Assembly (NCBI GenBank): GCA_019693395.1
Contig: JAAMXP010000871.1
Location: 1 to 42,457, forward strand
From: Ettlia oleoabundans
Taxonomy: Eukaryota > Chlorophyta > Chlorophyceae > Chlamydomonadales
Reading direction: 5' to 3'
DNA length: 42,457 bases
Shown: one piece after another, positions 1-10,793 of the stretch
Layout of the letters: each line of letters opens with the position of its first letter
Position numbering within the stretch: position 1 is the stretch's first letter
Translations under genes and position numbers: made by a program
Notes under the pieces: generated by a model
What the model was told of the DNA's origin: nothing
The model's database searches: none
Seen by the model: the letters and a program-made list of their open reading frames with translations, nothing else

Positions 1-1
1 C

Positions 2-2074
2 TTCCGAGTGGCGGTGGCCAAGTGGCTAGCACTGGTGCGGCTGCTGCTGGGGGAGGTGCCCGACCGCACAGAGTTCACAGCACCAGACACCGCCGCCAGG
101 CTGGTGCCGTACTTTGAGCTGGCGCAGGCGGTCAGGGGAGGGGACCTCACGTCATTCAGGTGGGATGGGTAAAAAGAGGAGTGGATGGGTAGGAGATGTT
201 GGTGGGTTACTGGGGTGGTCGTGTTTCAGCTGCCGCGCGCCATCAAGAGCGGTCAGGCGGGGGGATGTCCACCTTGTAAGCAAGCAAGTCCTTGGCGGGG
301 GTGGGTTGCGTGCTGGTTCGCTGACTTGGCAGGGCAGCTGGCGACTTAAGAAAAAAAGAGGGCTGGGGAGTGTGCAGGAATCAGAGAGTTGTGTTAAGAG
401 CGTGCGAAGTGCATGTTCCACGCGCCGGTTGGCTCCTCAGACGGCAAATTCACCCCTCCTCTTGCCCTTAAGGCCCCGCCTGCTCGACTTTTGCCTTCGC
501 TTCCAGCTCTGCCACACCCTCACCTGGTTATACCAACGCCACCATCTGCCCGTCCATTTGTCAGCCTCCTGCCCTTCCTCTCTCTCTCTCTCTCTACATT
601 CACCTAATTCGCACCACCTGCCAAGTCACCCACCTGCCTCTCCTGCTGGGTGACCGCACTTGGCCTCCCACTATCACCACCACCATCGACCACCCTCCAC
701 CACACCTCCCACTGTCATCCGCCTGCCTCCCATCCCCGCCTACCACCTGGCCACCACCATCTCACCATCACCATCACCACCCTCTTTTTGAGCCACACCA
801 TCAAACCCTAACCCACAACCAAACCCACCATCACTTTTTTTAGCATCTACTCAATTATTAACCCGGAAAACCGAAACCCAACCCACCACCACCACGCCGT
901 CGCCCCTGTTTCATGCAGTGCGGTAGCCGCCCGCCACGACTCTGTGTTCCGCGCCGACCGCACCCACAACCTGGTGGTGCGCCTGCGGCATAACGTGATC
1001 CGCGCCGGTCTGCGCCGCATCTCCCTCTCCTACTCACGCATCTCTCTGGCTGATGTGGCCGCCAAGCTGGGGCTGGCCTCAGTGGCTGACACGCAGAGCA
1101 TCGTGGCAAAGGCTATCAGGTGTGTGGGAATGGGGTGGTTAGGGCTTGTGGGCATAGTGGGATTGTGGGTGGGTGGGTGCGTGTATGGATGTGTTGGCCT
1201 GGGGGTGGGGGGGTAAATGAGGGTTTTCGGGCGCAGTGCATTGTGCCAAGCTCAGTCAAGCGAGTTGGTGGCGGAAATGGGTTGGCAGGAACAACAGTTG
1301 ATGTGATAGTTTGCCTGGTAGTGGACAGAGCTACTGTACTTAGCCCCCCTATTGCCTTCCTACCTCTCTAGCAGCCCCCCCCCCCTTTCACCCACCCCTT
1401 CCCCGCACAGCGCCTCGTCGTCCATTGAGCCCCACTCACCCTCCCTGCCACTCTACCCCCTCACACTCTCCCAGGGATGGCGGCATTGAGGGTGTGATAG
1501 ACCACGACGCGCGCACCCTGGTGGCGGCTCGCCCCACAGACATATACGCCACCGACGAGCCTCAGGCAGCCTTCCACGCGCGCATCGCCTTCTGCATGGA
1601 TGTGCACAATGAGGTGGGTGCAAGGGTGGGCAGTTGATAGGGGCAGGGTGTGGCTTGTGTGCGGGGGTGATCAGGCGGCGTGGGTGCCGGGCAGGCGATT
1701 TTTTAGGATGGGGATATGGACTGGGAGGGTTGAGACCATGCCACAGAGGGGTGAGCGGTTTCGCAATCGAAGCCTCATGGTCGGGTTTAGGGGCATAAGA
1801 ACTCTCTGGTGAGTATTGCCATTGATGGCAGCCTCGTCGCTACCTCCTGCCTCCCTCAACAGTGAATCCCACACACCCTTCCCCCCTCAACCCAGGCATG
1901 CCCTGCTGTCCTATATTCCACCCCTGTGTGTCCGTCCACCACTTGCAGGCGCTGAAGGCGATGCGCTACGGTGCGGGTGGGGGGGCCACCAAGGAGTTTG
2001 AGGATGCCACCGCGCTGCGTGAGCGGCAGGAGCAGGAGCTGGCGGCGGCGATGGAGGAGGATGACGACTTCTGA
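2..2074 (+). CDS. RPN3: 26S proteasome regulatory subunit RPN3 (PSMD3), 3' part
   Basis: C-terminal 207 residues of the proteasome lid subunit RPN3/PSMD3, a PCI-domain scaffold of the 19S regulatory particle in cytosol and nucleus. The gene enters from the left edge. Exons: 2-159, 919-1119, 1475-1613, 1949-2074, all GT-AG and phase-consistent. Diagnostic stretches are [51 protein letters not shown] (winged-helix end of the PCI domain), [16 protein letters not shown] and CMDVHNE, which match recalled animal PSMD3 almost residue for residue. The tail [17 protein letters not shown] is the usual acidic end of this subunit. The first intron is long (759 bases) and pyrimidine-rich. No TGTAA poly(A) word is obvious shortly after the stop. 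The family call is firm; exact splice sites rest on reading. Confidence 0.93.
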
Positions 2075-2832
2075 CGCTGCTCATCTGTTGGTGTCAGAAG
2101 GGCATGAATAGGAGGGAACGAGGAAGCTCTTGGAGACGAGCGATGAATGAGGACAGATAGGAAGGAAAGAAAGGCTTGAAGTGATGAAGGCTGGAGAAGG
2201 GGAGGGGAGTGCTCACTCGTGTGTGGCTTGGATCTGCGCCTGCGCGTCACCCCTCCCCACTATGCCATGTGCTTGCGCTGGTCCCCATGGTCAGCCCAAC
2301 TTGTCAGCTGATTGGCGGTGGCTGCCGCATTTCATGCCTTGCAATGACTGCTCTTTATAAGCAAAAAAGTGCCGGGCCGAAAAGTACAAAGCAGGCGCAC
2401 AATTAGCAGGCAACACAGGATGGGCCATGTTGAATGTGAGCCAGCTTGTGCACTGGCTGGTGCTCGGGTCGCATCAACAAGAAACATGTGATTAATGCTG
2501 TTCTCTGGTTTTCTGAGATAGTACGGTTGAACGAAGACGAGGAGGCACTCTGATGACATCACAGATGCTTGTGCAAAACCACTCCCGGGTGATGAAACAA
2601 GGGCTTAGGGTCTTACAAGGATACTTACAAGCGCTCCAGTTTGTTTTATTGAAAATCACACACTATGGCAGCGTGTGGCATGACACATTGTATCGTGCTG
2701 CTGCCTCATTGCAATCCATGCAATTTCTTCACATCCCTCGACTGTGTGGGGCTCATGGCTGAGCCCTCTCCCTGTCGCTCTAGTTAGCCAAGCCAGCCAA
2801 TTCAGTTATCTGGCCCAGCCTAAGCCGGCTAG
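2075..2832. other. Convergent intergenic region RPN3 / lipocalin-like gene
   Basis: About 760 bases between two convergent stop codons, holding both 3' untranslated regions. Short open frames here have no family features. Two TTACA words (TGTAA on the minus strand) at 2613-2617 and 2625-2629 suit 3'-end formation of the minus-strand gene. No RNA gene or repeat was seen. Confidence 0.6.
2613..2629 (-). terminator. Twin TGTAA poly(A) signals of the lipocalin-like gene
   Basis: Two copies of TGTAA on the minus strand, 12 bases apart, about 205-220 bases beyond the stop at 2833. TGTAA is the established green-algal polyadenylation word. Its use here is inferred from position. Confidence 0.5.
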
Positions 2833-5800
2833 CTATATGAGGGTCATCTCCCACACGCGCAGGTGCTCAGGCAGCGTGTCTGAGGCGAGAGTGATGACAA
2901 AGCAGCCGCACAGGTTGCAGCCGTGGCGGCTCTCTTGCCGTCGCAGCAGCATGTCTGATTCCAGCTCACGTAGCTTGGCTGCTGTATCCTCAGCCTGAAG
3001 GCAAGGTGGGAGCATAACGTTGGGAGGGGGAAATGAGAGAGCAAGCTGTCCTCTTTGTTTTGTACATTACTTTTGAGGATGAACGGAGGGACAACATTGG
3101 AAATGGATTGAAGAAAACCAAAAGATGGGGTACAAGGCGCAGAAGCGCAAGTAAAACAACGCAAGCGCTGGTCAGCACGCCAAAACATGCCAATCGTGTA
3201 CCCTGAGCAGGTTTCAAAACCCTGAGTAGCAGGTTAGAAAGGCGGGGCTGGTGAGCTGTGCTCTCAGCCACCTTACCCCATCCCACCTGCTCAGGGCTCA
3301 TGGACAGCAGCTGTGGCTCCAAGGTGTCGTTGGGGGTGGCCACAGGCACCACTGCAGACAGGCAGAGCACGGCAGTGGCAGACCAGGGTCGCTCTGTTGC
3401 TTATAGGAGGCAAGTTTGGGAGGCAAGGGAGGGGCCATGCTGCTGTGCAGGCTTGCAGAGCAGATGCAAGGATAGCAGGCTGGCTGGCAGCTTTGTACGA
3501 TTACTGTTCAAAGCCCTAAATCAACGCAGAAAGAGTTTTTGAGCACATCTTGCTGGCCATAAGTGTGGAGACAGGCTGAAAAGCACAGCAGCGGCGCAGC
3601 AACGTGGTGCCCCAGGCCGGCAGGCAGGCAGGCAGGAGGCGCCCCCATCTACCTGAGGCTATCCCCCGCGCCTCCACAAACTCGTGCAGCCTGAGAGCCA
3701 TGAGCTGCTCAGAGGGGCGCAGCCCAGGCTGGACCCCGGGAGTTGCGGAGCGAGGGCTGGCACGACCGGGGGTGCTAGCGGCGCCTGCGATGTACAGCAG
3801 GCAGGGGCACTGAAAGGTGGGTGGATGGTTTTAATCTTGCCAAACCTCACCCATGCCACCTGCTCATGAAAGTCCCCTCATCTCTACGTCGTCCCAATAT
3901 ATTTCCAAACTCAAAATCGCGACTCCCACCTCTGCCTATGGATTCACCCGACAGGCTCTTGTAGTGCACCGGGCGTTGTCCGCCACCGCCGCTGCCCCCC
4001 AGGCCTCCCAGGCTGCCGACCGAGCCTGTGCGGTGGTGCACCGTGGAGCCTCGGGTGGCGGCGTCGCTATCGGGAGCGGCAGAGGGCCCCGAAGGGCTGG
4101 CAGCCTCGCTGCCGTCCACCCGCCCGCCCGGAGAGCTTGCGCTGGGTGGGCGGAAGGTAAGGGATTCATTGGGGTGTGGCGGGCCCACGCCTGTGGCTGG
4201 CCTGCCTCCGGGGCTGCTTGCAGTAGTACTGCCTCCCGCTTCCACGGGGACCGCCACGCCGCCAGGATAAGAAAGTGACGGCTCCCGCTCGTATGCTTGC
4301 GGCCCCGCACCCTCCCTGCTGCCGCCTGACGCTTGTCGTGTTGGCATGGCAGGCGGCACGACCCCTGATTGCTGCTGCTGCTGCTGCTGCGCTGGCGGGA
4401 GCGGGGGTGTCCCCGCCACGGCGCCTGCTGCAGGCCCCGCCAGCCGGCTGCCGGACAGGGGTGCTGTTGCTGCCGCTCCCGGTGGTGGTGATGCCGAGCT
4501 ATCCACGGGGCTCTCTCCAGGCGGCATGGCCAGCGCGGCTGCCTGGCGTGCCATGCGGTCCAAAGCGCTGCTGCTCAGCTCACTCTCGGCCAGGCGCCCT
4601 CGGCTGCCGCGGCTGTCACTAGGGACAGAACGCGCCTCACTGCGTACCTCCACCCCTGCTGGGACAGAAGCAGGCGCACAAGTAACAGATTGGCGGGTTG
4701 GGTGAGGGCTGGGGCAAATGGCCAAGAAGGTAGAGTGGGAAGGACAGGCAGGCAGGCAGGCAGATTGGCGGGCGTAGTCTAAAATGCAGCACAGGCTGAC
4801 TACTGATGCCAACTGGGCCACAACGTTGCCCTGCCATCCATCCAACCAGCTAGGTCATCCATGCATCCATGCAACCATCCAGCGGGCCAACCAGAAAGCC
4901 AGCCCACCCCAGTATGGACCCTACCACCCTATCCCTGCCCTTTCCTGGCCCCCCTTGTCCCAGCCTGGACACCCATCGCACCCACGCACCTGGCGGCAGC
5001 GCTGCCAGGCTGTCGTTGCTGGGGCTCTTGCTGAGGCTGACGGGGCTGAGGGTGCGGGGGCTGCCAGAGCCGGGGGAGCGGTAGCGGGCGCGGCTGTGGC
5101 GCGACAGGCTGGCAGGAAGTGGGGCTGCCACCTGCAGAACAACATGAAGCAGAGAATACACTCATTAACATAGCTTGCAATGCGATATTTGTACTGGGAA
5201 GGAAGAGGGAACCCAGTTCCTGGGTATTTGAACCCTGTCTTAAAGCAACATCTGTAATGCTCGTCTTGCCCCTCATCTCCTCACCTGTATGAAGTCGTCA
5301 GCAGGTGACTTCCAGCGCTGCCAGTCCAGCAGTACCGCCTGTATGTACCGTGTGTCCTTGCGGGTAGCACGTGCCACGCGCCGCTGGTCTGCAGGCAGGG
5401 CAGGAGGGCAGGCACGGGTAGTAGTGATGCAGGGATGGGTCAGACATTTGGTCACATAGTGAGGGGCATGGGGTGGGGGTGGGCAGGTCAGACCCATGTG
5501 GGGATGTACAAGGAAGAGGCACCGAACATGAGCTCGCATCATTATTCTATGTGAACAGCAATCCACATTGCAGCAGTGGCATGGCTGCAAAATGGCACCG
5601 AAGATGCTCCCCGTACCTGACTCAATCTGGTGCAATAGGCTGCCGCCGCGCATGCCGCCGTGTGCCGCCACATGCCGTTGCAGCGTTTCCATCCTCTCAA
5701 AGTACCAGAACATCACGCCTTCGGGGCCTCCATGGGCGGGACGCAGCGCGGTACGTACTGCCATGCTGGAGCCACGCATGTACCGCCACGATTCCAGTAC

Positions 5801-6789
5801 ACCCAGCTCTGAACCCTCCATGCGACTGCGGAACACGCGGCCTGCAATGTGCAGCTTAAAGGTACATGGGTGTAGTGTGATGGTGTATTGGGAGTTGGGC
5901 ATCCTTGCCCAAACTGTGTGCGCAAGCTGCTGGTTGTTGCGGCAGTCAGTGTATATCGGCTGCCTTTGCTACAGCCTGGGTATGTCTGTTTGTTGCTTAC
6001 TGCCCCACGCACCTTCCCACCATGCAGTGGTCTTGCACATTGTGCCCTCAGCGTTACGCTGCATTACTTCCTTGTCCACATCATACTCACGGCCCCAGCT
6101 GCCCTTGGCGTTGAGGGAGGTGACGCGCAGCAGCGAGCCTGAGTGCACTATAATGTCCACCGCAGAGCCCCCAAACTTGAGGGCCGCCTTGCGCACCACC
6201 CACGGGAAGCCGGCGGCACGCAGGAAGTCGTCCATGCCCTCGTGCCTGGACAGGGTCCAATAGCCGGTGAAATCTGCAAGCCGACGACATGAACATAAAC
6301 GGATCCAATGTAGTACTGCTGAAAATTAAAAAGAAATGTTAAAATCTGAATTTGTGGGTTCTATGTTGCTTTTATCGAAACACATGCGGCTGTGGTTCAT
6401 GTTGTTTCCCGTGGTGGATGCGGGGGACATCAGGCATGAAAATAGCACCTGTGCAGAAAGTGGAGCTGGTTGAGAGGCCGGGTGGTGGTGAGGGGCGGAG
6501 AAGATACGGGAGATATGGAGAAGCAAAACAAACTACCCTCAACTGTTGAGATATTTACTGAAAAATCAAGCAAGGAAATGCAACCCTGGCATGGCTAGGA
6601 CAAACGGGCAGCAGCGGAGAGCGGGGGTGCGGCCGTTTGCACGCTGGTGCTGGCCACCTTGGTCTGCCTCCTCGGCAGCGCCTGGCGAGCAGTGCAGTTG
6701 CAAACAGCTTGCATAAGTCGGCCGCTGCCTGGCTCACCCAATGGCCCTTTCGCGCCGCTGCCACTACCGCATTCGACCACGCGACCCAT
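2833..6789 (-). CDS. Lipocalin/FABP-like domain protein with long disordered tail
   Basis: Nine exons: 6738-6789, 6013-6273, 5617-5841, 5285-5388, 4990-5131, 3930-4655, 3653-3784, 3287-3351, 2833-2994; 622 residues. Residues about 18-180 resemble the calycin fold of cytosolic fatty-acid-binding proteins: DFTGYWTLSRHEGMDDFLRA opens like FABP/lipocalin N termini, followed by strands such as AVDIIVHSGSLLRVTSL, AWWEGRVFRSRMEG and GVMFWYFERME. A ligand-binding role is inferred from this. Residues about 260-500 are Ser/Pro/Gly/Ala-rich and surely disordered, with a Q7 run coded by the CTG tract near 4371-4391. The C-terminal 53 residues hold a charged helix (KLRELESDMLLRR) and CNLCGCFVITL. The first exon (MGRVVECGSGS) was chosen because its GTGAGC donor has the right phase; its frame stays open upstream to 7056, so the start is the weakest part. 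The acceptor of exon 7 is also a choice between two candidates. Confidence 0.7.
4371..4391 (+). repeat. CTG/CAG microsatellite coding poly-Gln
   Basis: Seven CTG units in a row, read on the minus strand as seven glutamines inside the disordered tail of the lipocalin-like protein. Such a tract is likely to vary in length between strains. Confidence 0.8.
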
Positions 6790-7475
6790 CTTTGTTGTGG
6801 TTGGCGGTTTGGTGACCACCAACTGCCTTGTCAAGACTGAAGCATGCGTGGGTGTTGAGTAACAGGCGCTCCACCTGCCGCAAGGCGAAAAGCGCGGTTC
6901 ACAACAGAAAACTGCTTCGGCGATAGCGTCTCTGCCTTCCAGGAAGCTGTGGAAACGAATGGATGACGTTTGCGGCGACGCAATCCGTCGTTCAGTGACT
7001 GCCGTCCATGCTGAGGGTAGATGAGCTGGCCTGCGCATCTCCCCTTGCACTCCCAAGGGGGAAATATATTTCGGGCTGCTGCTGAAATAGTGTCAGAGTT
7101 GAAACTAGCGAAACTAGGGGGCCTAACGCGCGTTCGACGGTACCTGCAGCGTGGAGCCTGCTGCCAGGCCAGTCGAGAGGTGGGTAGCCTGCTTCGTTAC
7201 AAAACAACGTTGGCTACCAATGAGTTACGTTGCGGACAGCCCGCCTCCCGCGCCTGGGTGTGTGCAGCTACGCCCAAGGTGCAACCCACCCTGCTGACCA
7301 GCTTTGCTGGCCTGCTGGGCTGCCAGGCCACCTCTGGTTCAGTTTGAGCGTGGCCAGACACACTCCGGCCCGGTTGCCGTCGCGCCGTGGCAGCCCGCCG
7401 CCGCCGTATTTCCGAACCTTTGCCCGCCTGCCTGCCTGTCCGACTGTTATCCAGGGGTGGACCAGCGGGGTTGCA
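6790..7475. promoter_or_regulatory. Divergent promoter region, lipocalin-like / YccV-domain genes
   Basis: 686 bases between two divergent start codons. Open frames cross it on both strands but none shows family features, so it is best read as 5' untranslated and promoter sequence shared by the two genes. No TATA box stands out. If the minus-strand start lies upstream of 6789 the spacer is shorter. Confidence 0.45.
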
Positions 7476-9498
7476 ATGGCTGCCAGGCAAAACAATCGCC
7501 TGGCGGTGGCGTTGTACCGCGCTATGCTGAAATGGTCGAGGTCCAACGCTGATGTGCCCTTCAGCCTGCGGCCGGGTGATGTGCACGAGTTGGCGCCCCA
7601 CCTGCGTGGCCTACGCCTGCCATCAACAGCGCTTCAAGTGGGGCGGATCGTTCCTCTTTTGCGACACTGATACTGTGATAGCTGGGTAGTCCTAGTGGTC
7701 GTGGTCTTGCAGCTTTGACAGCATACAATGCGTGCATGCCTTGCCTTTGGTCCGGAGTAACCCATGCCTCTTGTGCCTCATCTCTCATTTTGGGCCCACA
7801 GGACGCGGCCGCCATTGCCCCCCTTGCGCGTGCCGGGTTTAATGCCTGTCGTGGGCTGGCTGGTGAGGAGGCTGACGATGCGCTGGAGCGGGGGCTAGAG
7901 GGTGTGCGCCTGCTGCACTCAGTCTACAGCCAGCAGCTGCAGGAGATGCGGCAGATGAGGAGAACAAGGGAGGACAAGGTGATCCCGTGCTTGACTGTCC
8001 CTTATATTGGGGAGGCAACTGTTGTAGTTGGTTTTGGTGGGCAACGCGTTGCTCGACAGAGCAAGTGAGGTGCCCAGCCTCTAGCCTCAGTATGTCGGCC
8101 CATCCAATATGCCGGCCGGCCTGTCGATGTGCTCCTGCAGACAGGAGTCAACTTTGCCGTGGGGCAAGTTTTCATACACAAGAAGGTGAGGAGACGCGTG
8201 GCTTTATTGATTTTTGGTTGTCGAGTTGGGATCACTTTGCCGTCCTGCCCTGCTGTTTGGTTGCTGAAACATTTCGTCCCGACTTTGTGCATTTGCTTGT
8301 TCCCTGGCAGTTCATATGTATCGGGCTTTGCCTCGGGCTTTGCCTTGTGCAGTACGGATTCCGCGGCTGCATTTTTGGTTGGGACAGAGAGTGCCAACGC
8401 GATGAGGAGTGGCAGCGTGCCATGAATGTGCAGGTGCGCTGCAGCCTGTGTGCTACTTCACCGGCAGACAGCGCCTTTGGGACCCGGAACGCCTAGCTGG
8501 CCAACTTACCAACCACCTGCACTGTGGGACGCAATGGGGCAAAGCCGGAATCACGTTGTTGTCTGCACGGCAGCTTAACAGTGGTTTGGCAGGTCGCAAG
8601 CGAAAGTAAATCTTGCCAGATACCCTAACCCTCACCTCTGCTGGCTGCCTGAAGTAGAGCAAGGTTCTGCTGCCCCAAACCCGCAGAATCCCAACCAGCC
8701 CTTCTACTATTGCCTACCTGACGAGACTGACTGCGTGCGCCTGTTTGGTGGCGGTGAGTGGCTTCGGCAGCAGCCTTGTTATCCACGTTTCCCACAACCA
8801 CCCCCTCCCTGCTCCTACCTTTCTGTTCTTCAGCTTCTCAAGTTGCACCACGCGCCTGGCCTTGCCCTTCCCTGCCTGCCGCAGTGCGCATCACAAAGTA
8901 TGTGGCGCAGGACAACATCCAACCCATAGACTCACGCATCGTCCACCGAGCCCTAGACTCCTACTTCTCAGCTTGGTCAGACTCGCTGTCGCGATACATA
9001 CCATGCCGCAAGCTACAGGTGTGCACGGTTGATGGCCCAGCAGCACTGCTGATTGTGACAACCCCACGTGCCACGGGCCAAACAGCACACGGCCCCCATT
9101 GCTGTTTGCTACCTTCTGCATGCCTTGCTGCCTGACTCAAATGCCACACACTAACGGTCCCACCCCACCATCAATAACAGTATCTTTGCCATCTCTTGGA
9201 GGTTGCCTGTTGCACTTTATGTGGTGCTCGCAGTACAGAGGCCGCAACCGGCATGTCTGACAGCTCTACATCGGCATGGACTGTCTATTTTCATTACAAT
9301 CTTACATTTGTATCTGCACTACACTTGTACTGGTCCTGTATGCAGTACGAGTATCCTGACCGCTACGAGGCTGAGGATGCAGCGCCTGTGGGGGATGATG
9401 CCAACCTGCTGGCGCATGAAGAGGTGGAGCCGCCGCCGCACACGCGCCTGCGGCCGGAGCACGACGACGGGCGCAGCTTCGCCAAGGCAAAAGTGTAA
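7476..9498 (+). CDS. YccV/HspQ-like hemimethylated-DNA-binding-domain protein
   Basis: Seven exons: 7476-7637, 7802-7978, 8141-8185, 8353-8433, 8687-8753, 8885-9018, 9346-9498; 272 residues, every junction in phase. Residues about 117-215 form a YccV-like domain: FAVGQVFIHKKYGFRGCIFG, WDRECQRDEEW, NPNQPFYYCLPDE, YVAQDNIQPI. The same domain closes animal FBXO21, with a following stretch (SRYIPCRKLQYEYPDRYEAED) that also fits the FBXO21 end. The first 113 residues are helical with ALYRAMLKWSR, similar to LYR motifs; no F-box was seen. In bacteria HspQ/YccV modulates Lon and binds hemimethylated oriC DNA, so a proteolysis-adaptor role is possible but inferred. The ATG at 7476 is the first in its frame since 7230. 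The tail is acidic and probably disordered. Confidence 0.85.
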
Positions 9499-10110
9499 AC
9501 TGATCGCAGCAGCAAAGACAGGCGGACGTTGGCTTTTATCCCTTCCTTGATGTCCCTGAGGGTTTGCATTTGGCAGACACATTTTGGCTGCCGCTGCCAT
9601 GCTCTTCCTGCAACGACCTCAGAACAGCCCGCTTGGCCCACACTGGCGTGCCCTCTATAGCCTCTAAAGGCAGGCCAATGTCGCAGTCTTTTGCAGCAGG
9701 CTTGCATCTCTTCATCCCATGTTGCTGTGTGCCTTCTGGGGCACCATGTACCTGCTTGTATCCTTTACTGGAGCGCCAGACGCTCAGTTTTCCCATATTT
9801 CCGTGCGCCTGCTGCCTTATGGCAGCAGCCCACCCAACCCCGGCCCATGTACATGCATTCTGTTGCAGTCAGGCTTGACTGTGGCGCCACACCAGCTTCA
9901 ATGTCTTGATCTGCTTCTTTCAACGCATTGATACCAATTCAGCAAGCAACTCGCCTACCCCAACTCCTTCAATCCCCGCCTCCTGTACATTAACCATTGC
10001 TGTGGTAGTATGGTCTGTCCCGTCTTCCCCGCTTCATAAAACAGAGTCTGGCCATCATGATCCTGCCAGCGTGAGCCCATTTGCAGTGAGCGCCAGCATT
10101 GCAGTGTACC

Positions 10111-10115
10111 TGTAA
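10111..10115 (+). terminator. TGTAA poly(A) signal of the YccV-domain gene
   Basis: TGTAA in the context CCTGTAACAAG about 610 bases after the stop at 9498, implying a long 3' UTR. Assigned by motif and position only. Confidence 0.5.
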
Positions 10116-10487
10116 CAAGTAAGGTTAGGCCACCTATAAAACAGTGCAATATTCCTTAGTGCAAGCTTGTTGCAGTGGGTTTCATGTTCTGAGCTGGTGT
10201 GTGTGGGAGTATGAAGAAAGAAGGCTGGGGGTGGCAGGTAGGTAGCAGACAGGTACCGTACTTTAATGCCCTAGTTACTGACAATGGGACAGGCATCGAT
10301 CTCTCTGCAAAGCACTGTTTCACTGATGGAAGATCAACAGCACACCACGTACGGCAACAACCAGGACTCCTGCCTTTTAAGGCCCTCTAGCATAGCAAAG
10401 CCCAACGCAGCATGATGCTGCCAATGCCTACATAACATGTGTTGACAAATGCTGCATCTGCACCTAGGCCGCACCTCGTTTAATGGC

Positions 10488-10492
10488 TTACA
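10488..10492 (-). terminator. TGTAA poly(A) signal of the FNR-like gene
   Basis: TTACA on the plus strand, i.e. TGTAA on the minus strand, about 300 bases beyond the stop at 10794. Assigned by motif and position only. Confidence 0.45.
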
Positions 10493-10500
10493 CCAGGCAT

Positions 10501-10554
10501 ACACATCAGGCACACAACTGGCTGAGAACACATCAGGCACACAACTGGCTGAGA
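10501..10554. repeat. Exact 27-bp tandem duplication
   Basis: Two identical 27-base units (10501-10527 and 10528-10554), starting ACACATCAGGCACACAACTG, just upstream on the map of the TGTAA-proximal part of the FNR-like 3' region. Perfect identity suggests a recent slippage or repair event. Confidence 0.9.
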
Positions 10555-10793
10555 GTGCACGATAAATCAAATAAGGGTGGTCACAGGAGAGAACCGGAGT
10601 ACGAAATTACCAGGGGCTGGCGGCGCTATTGCAGCTCACTGCCGTCAAACATGCAGCAGGGAATGTGGCAGCAGGGAGAGCCAGCGTGCTAGTGCTGCCT
10701 TCCTGTGCTGTATTTCCACCGCTCGTTGCCGACGTGGCAAAGCCGCATGTCAGATGCATCACATCACATTACTCAGTATTTTATTTCCCTATT

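Larger units (their letters stand above)
9499..10793. other. Convergent intergenic region, YccV gene / FNR-like gene
   Basis: Almost 1.3 kb between convergent stop codons. It holds a TGTAA word for the plus-strand gene (10111-10115), one for the minus-strand gene (10488-10492) and an exact 27-base tandem duplication (10501-10554). Open frames in it show no recognisable protein. Confidence 0.6.

Noticed and set aside
578..595. CT microsatellite in RPN3 intron 1
   Set aside because: Ordinary polypyrimidine simple repeat; noted but not of interest.
3853..4705. Several 100-140 residue plus-strand frames
   Set aside because: Shadows of the GC-rich disordered exon of the lipocalin-like gene on the minus strand.
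4742..4762. CAGG tetranucleotide repeats (also near 3610 and 26400)
   Set aside because: Common simple repeats in introns of green-algal genes; no further structure.
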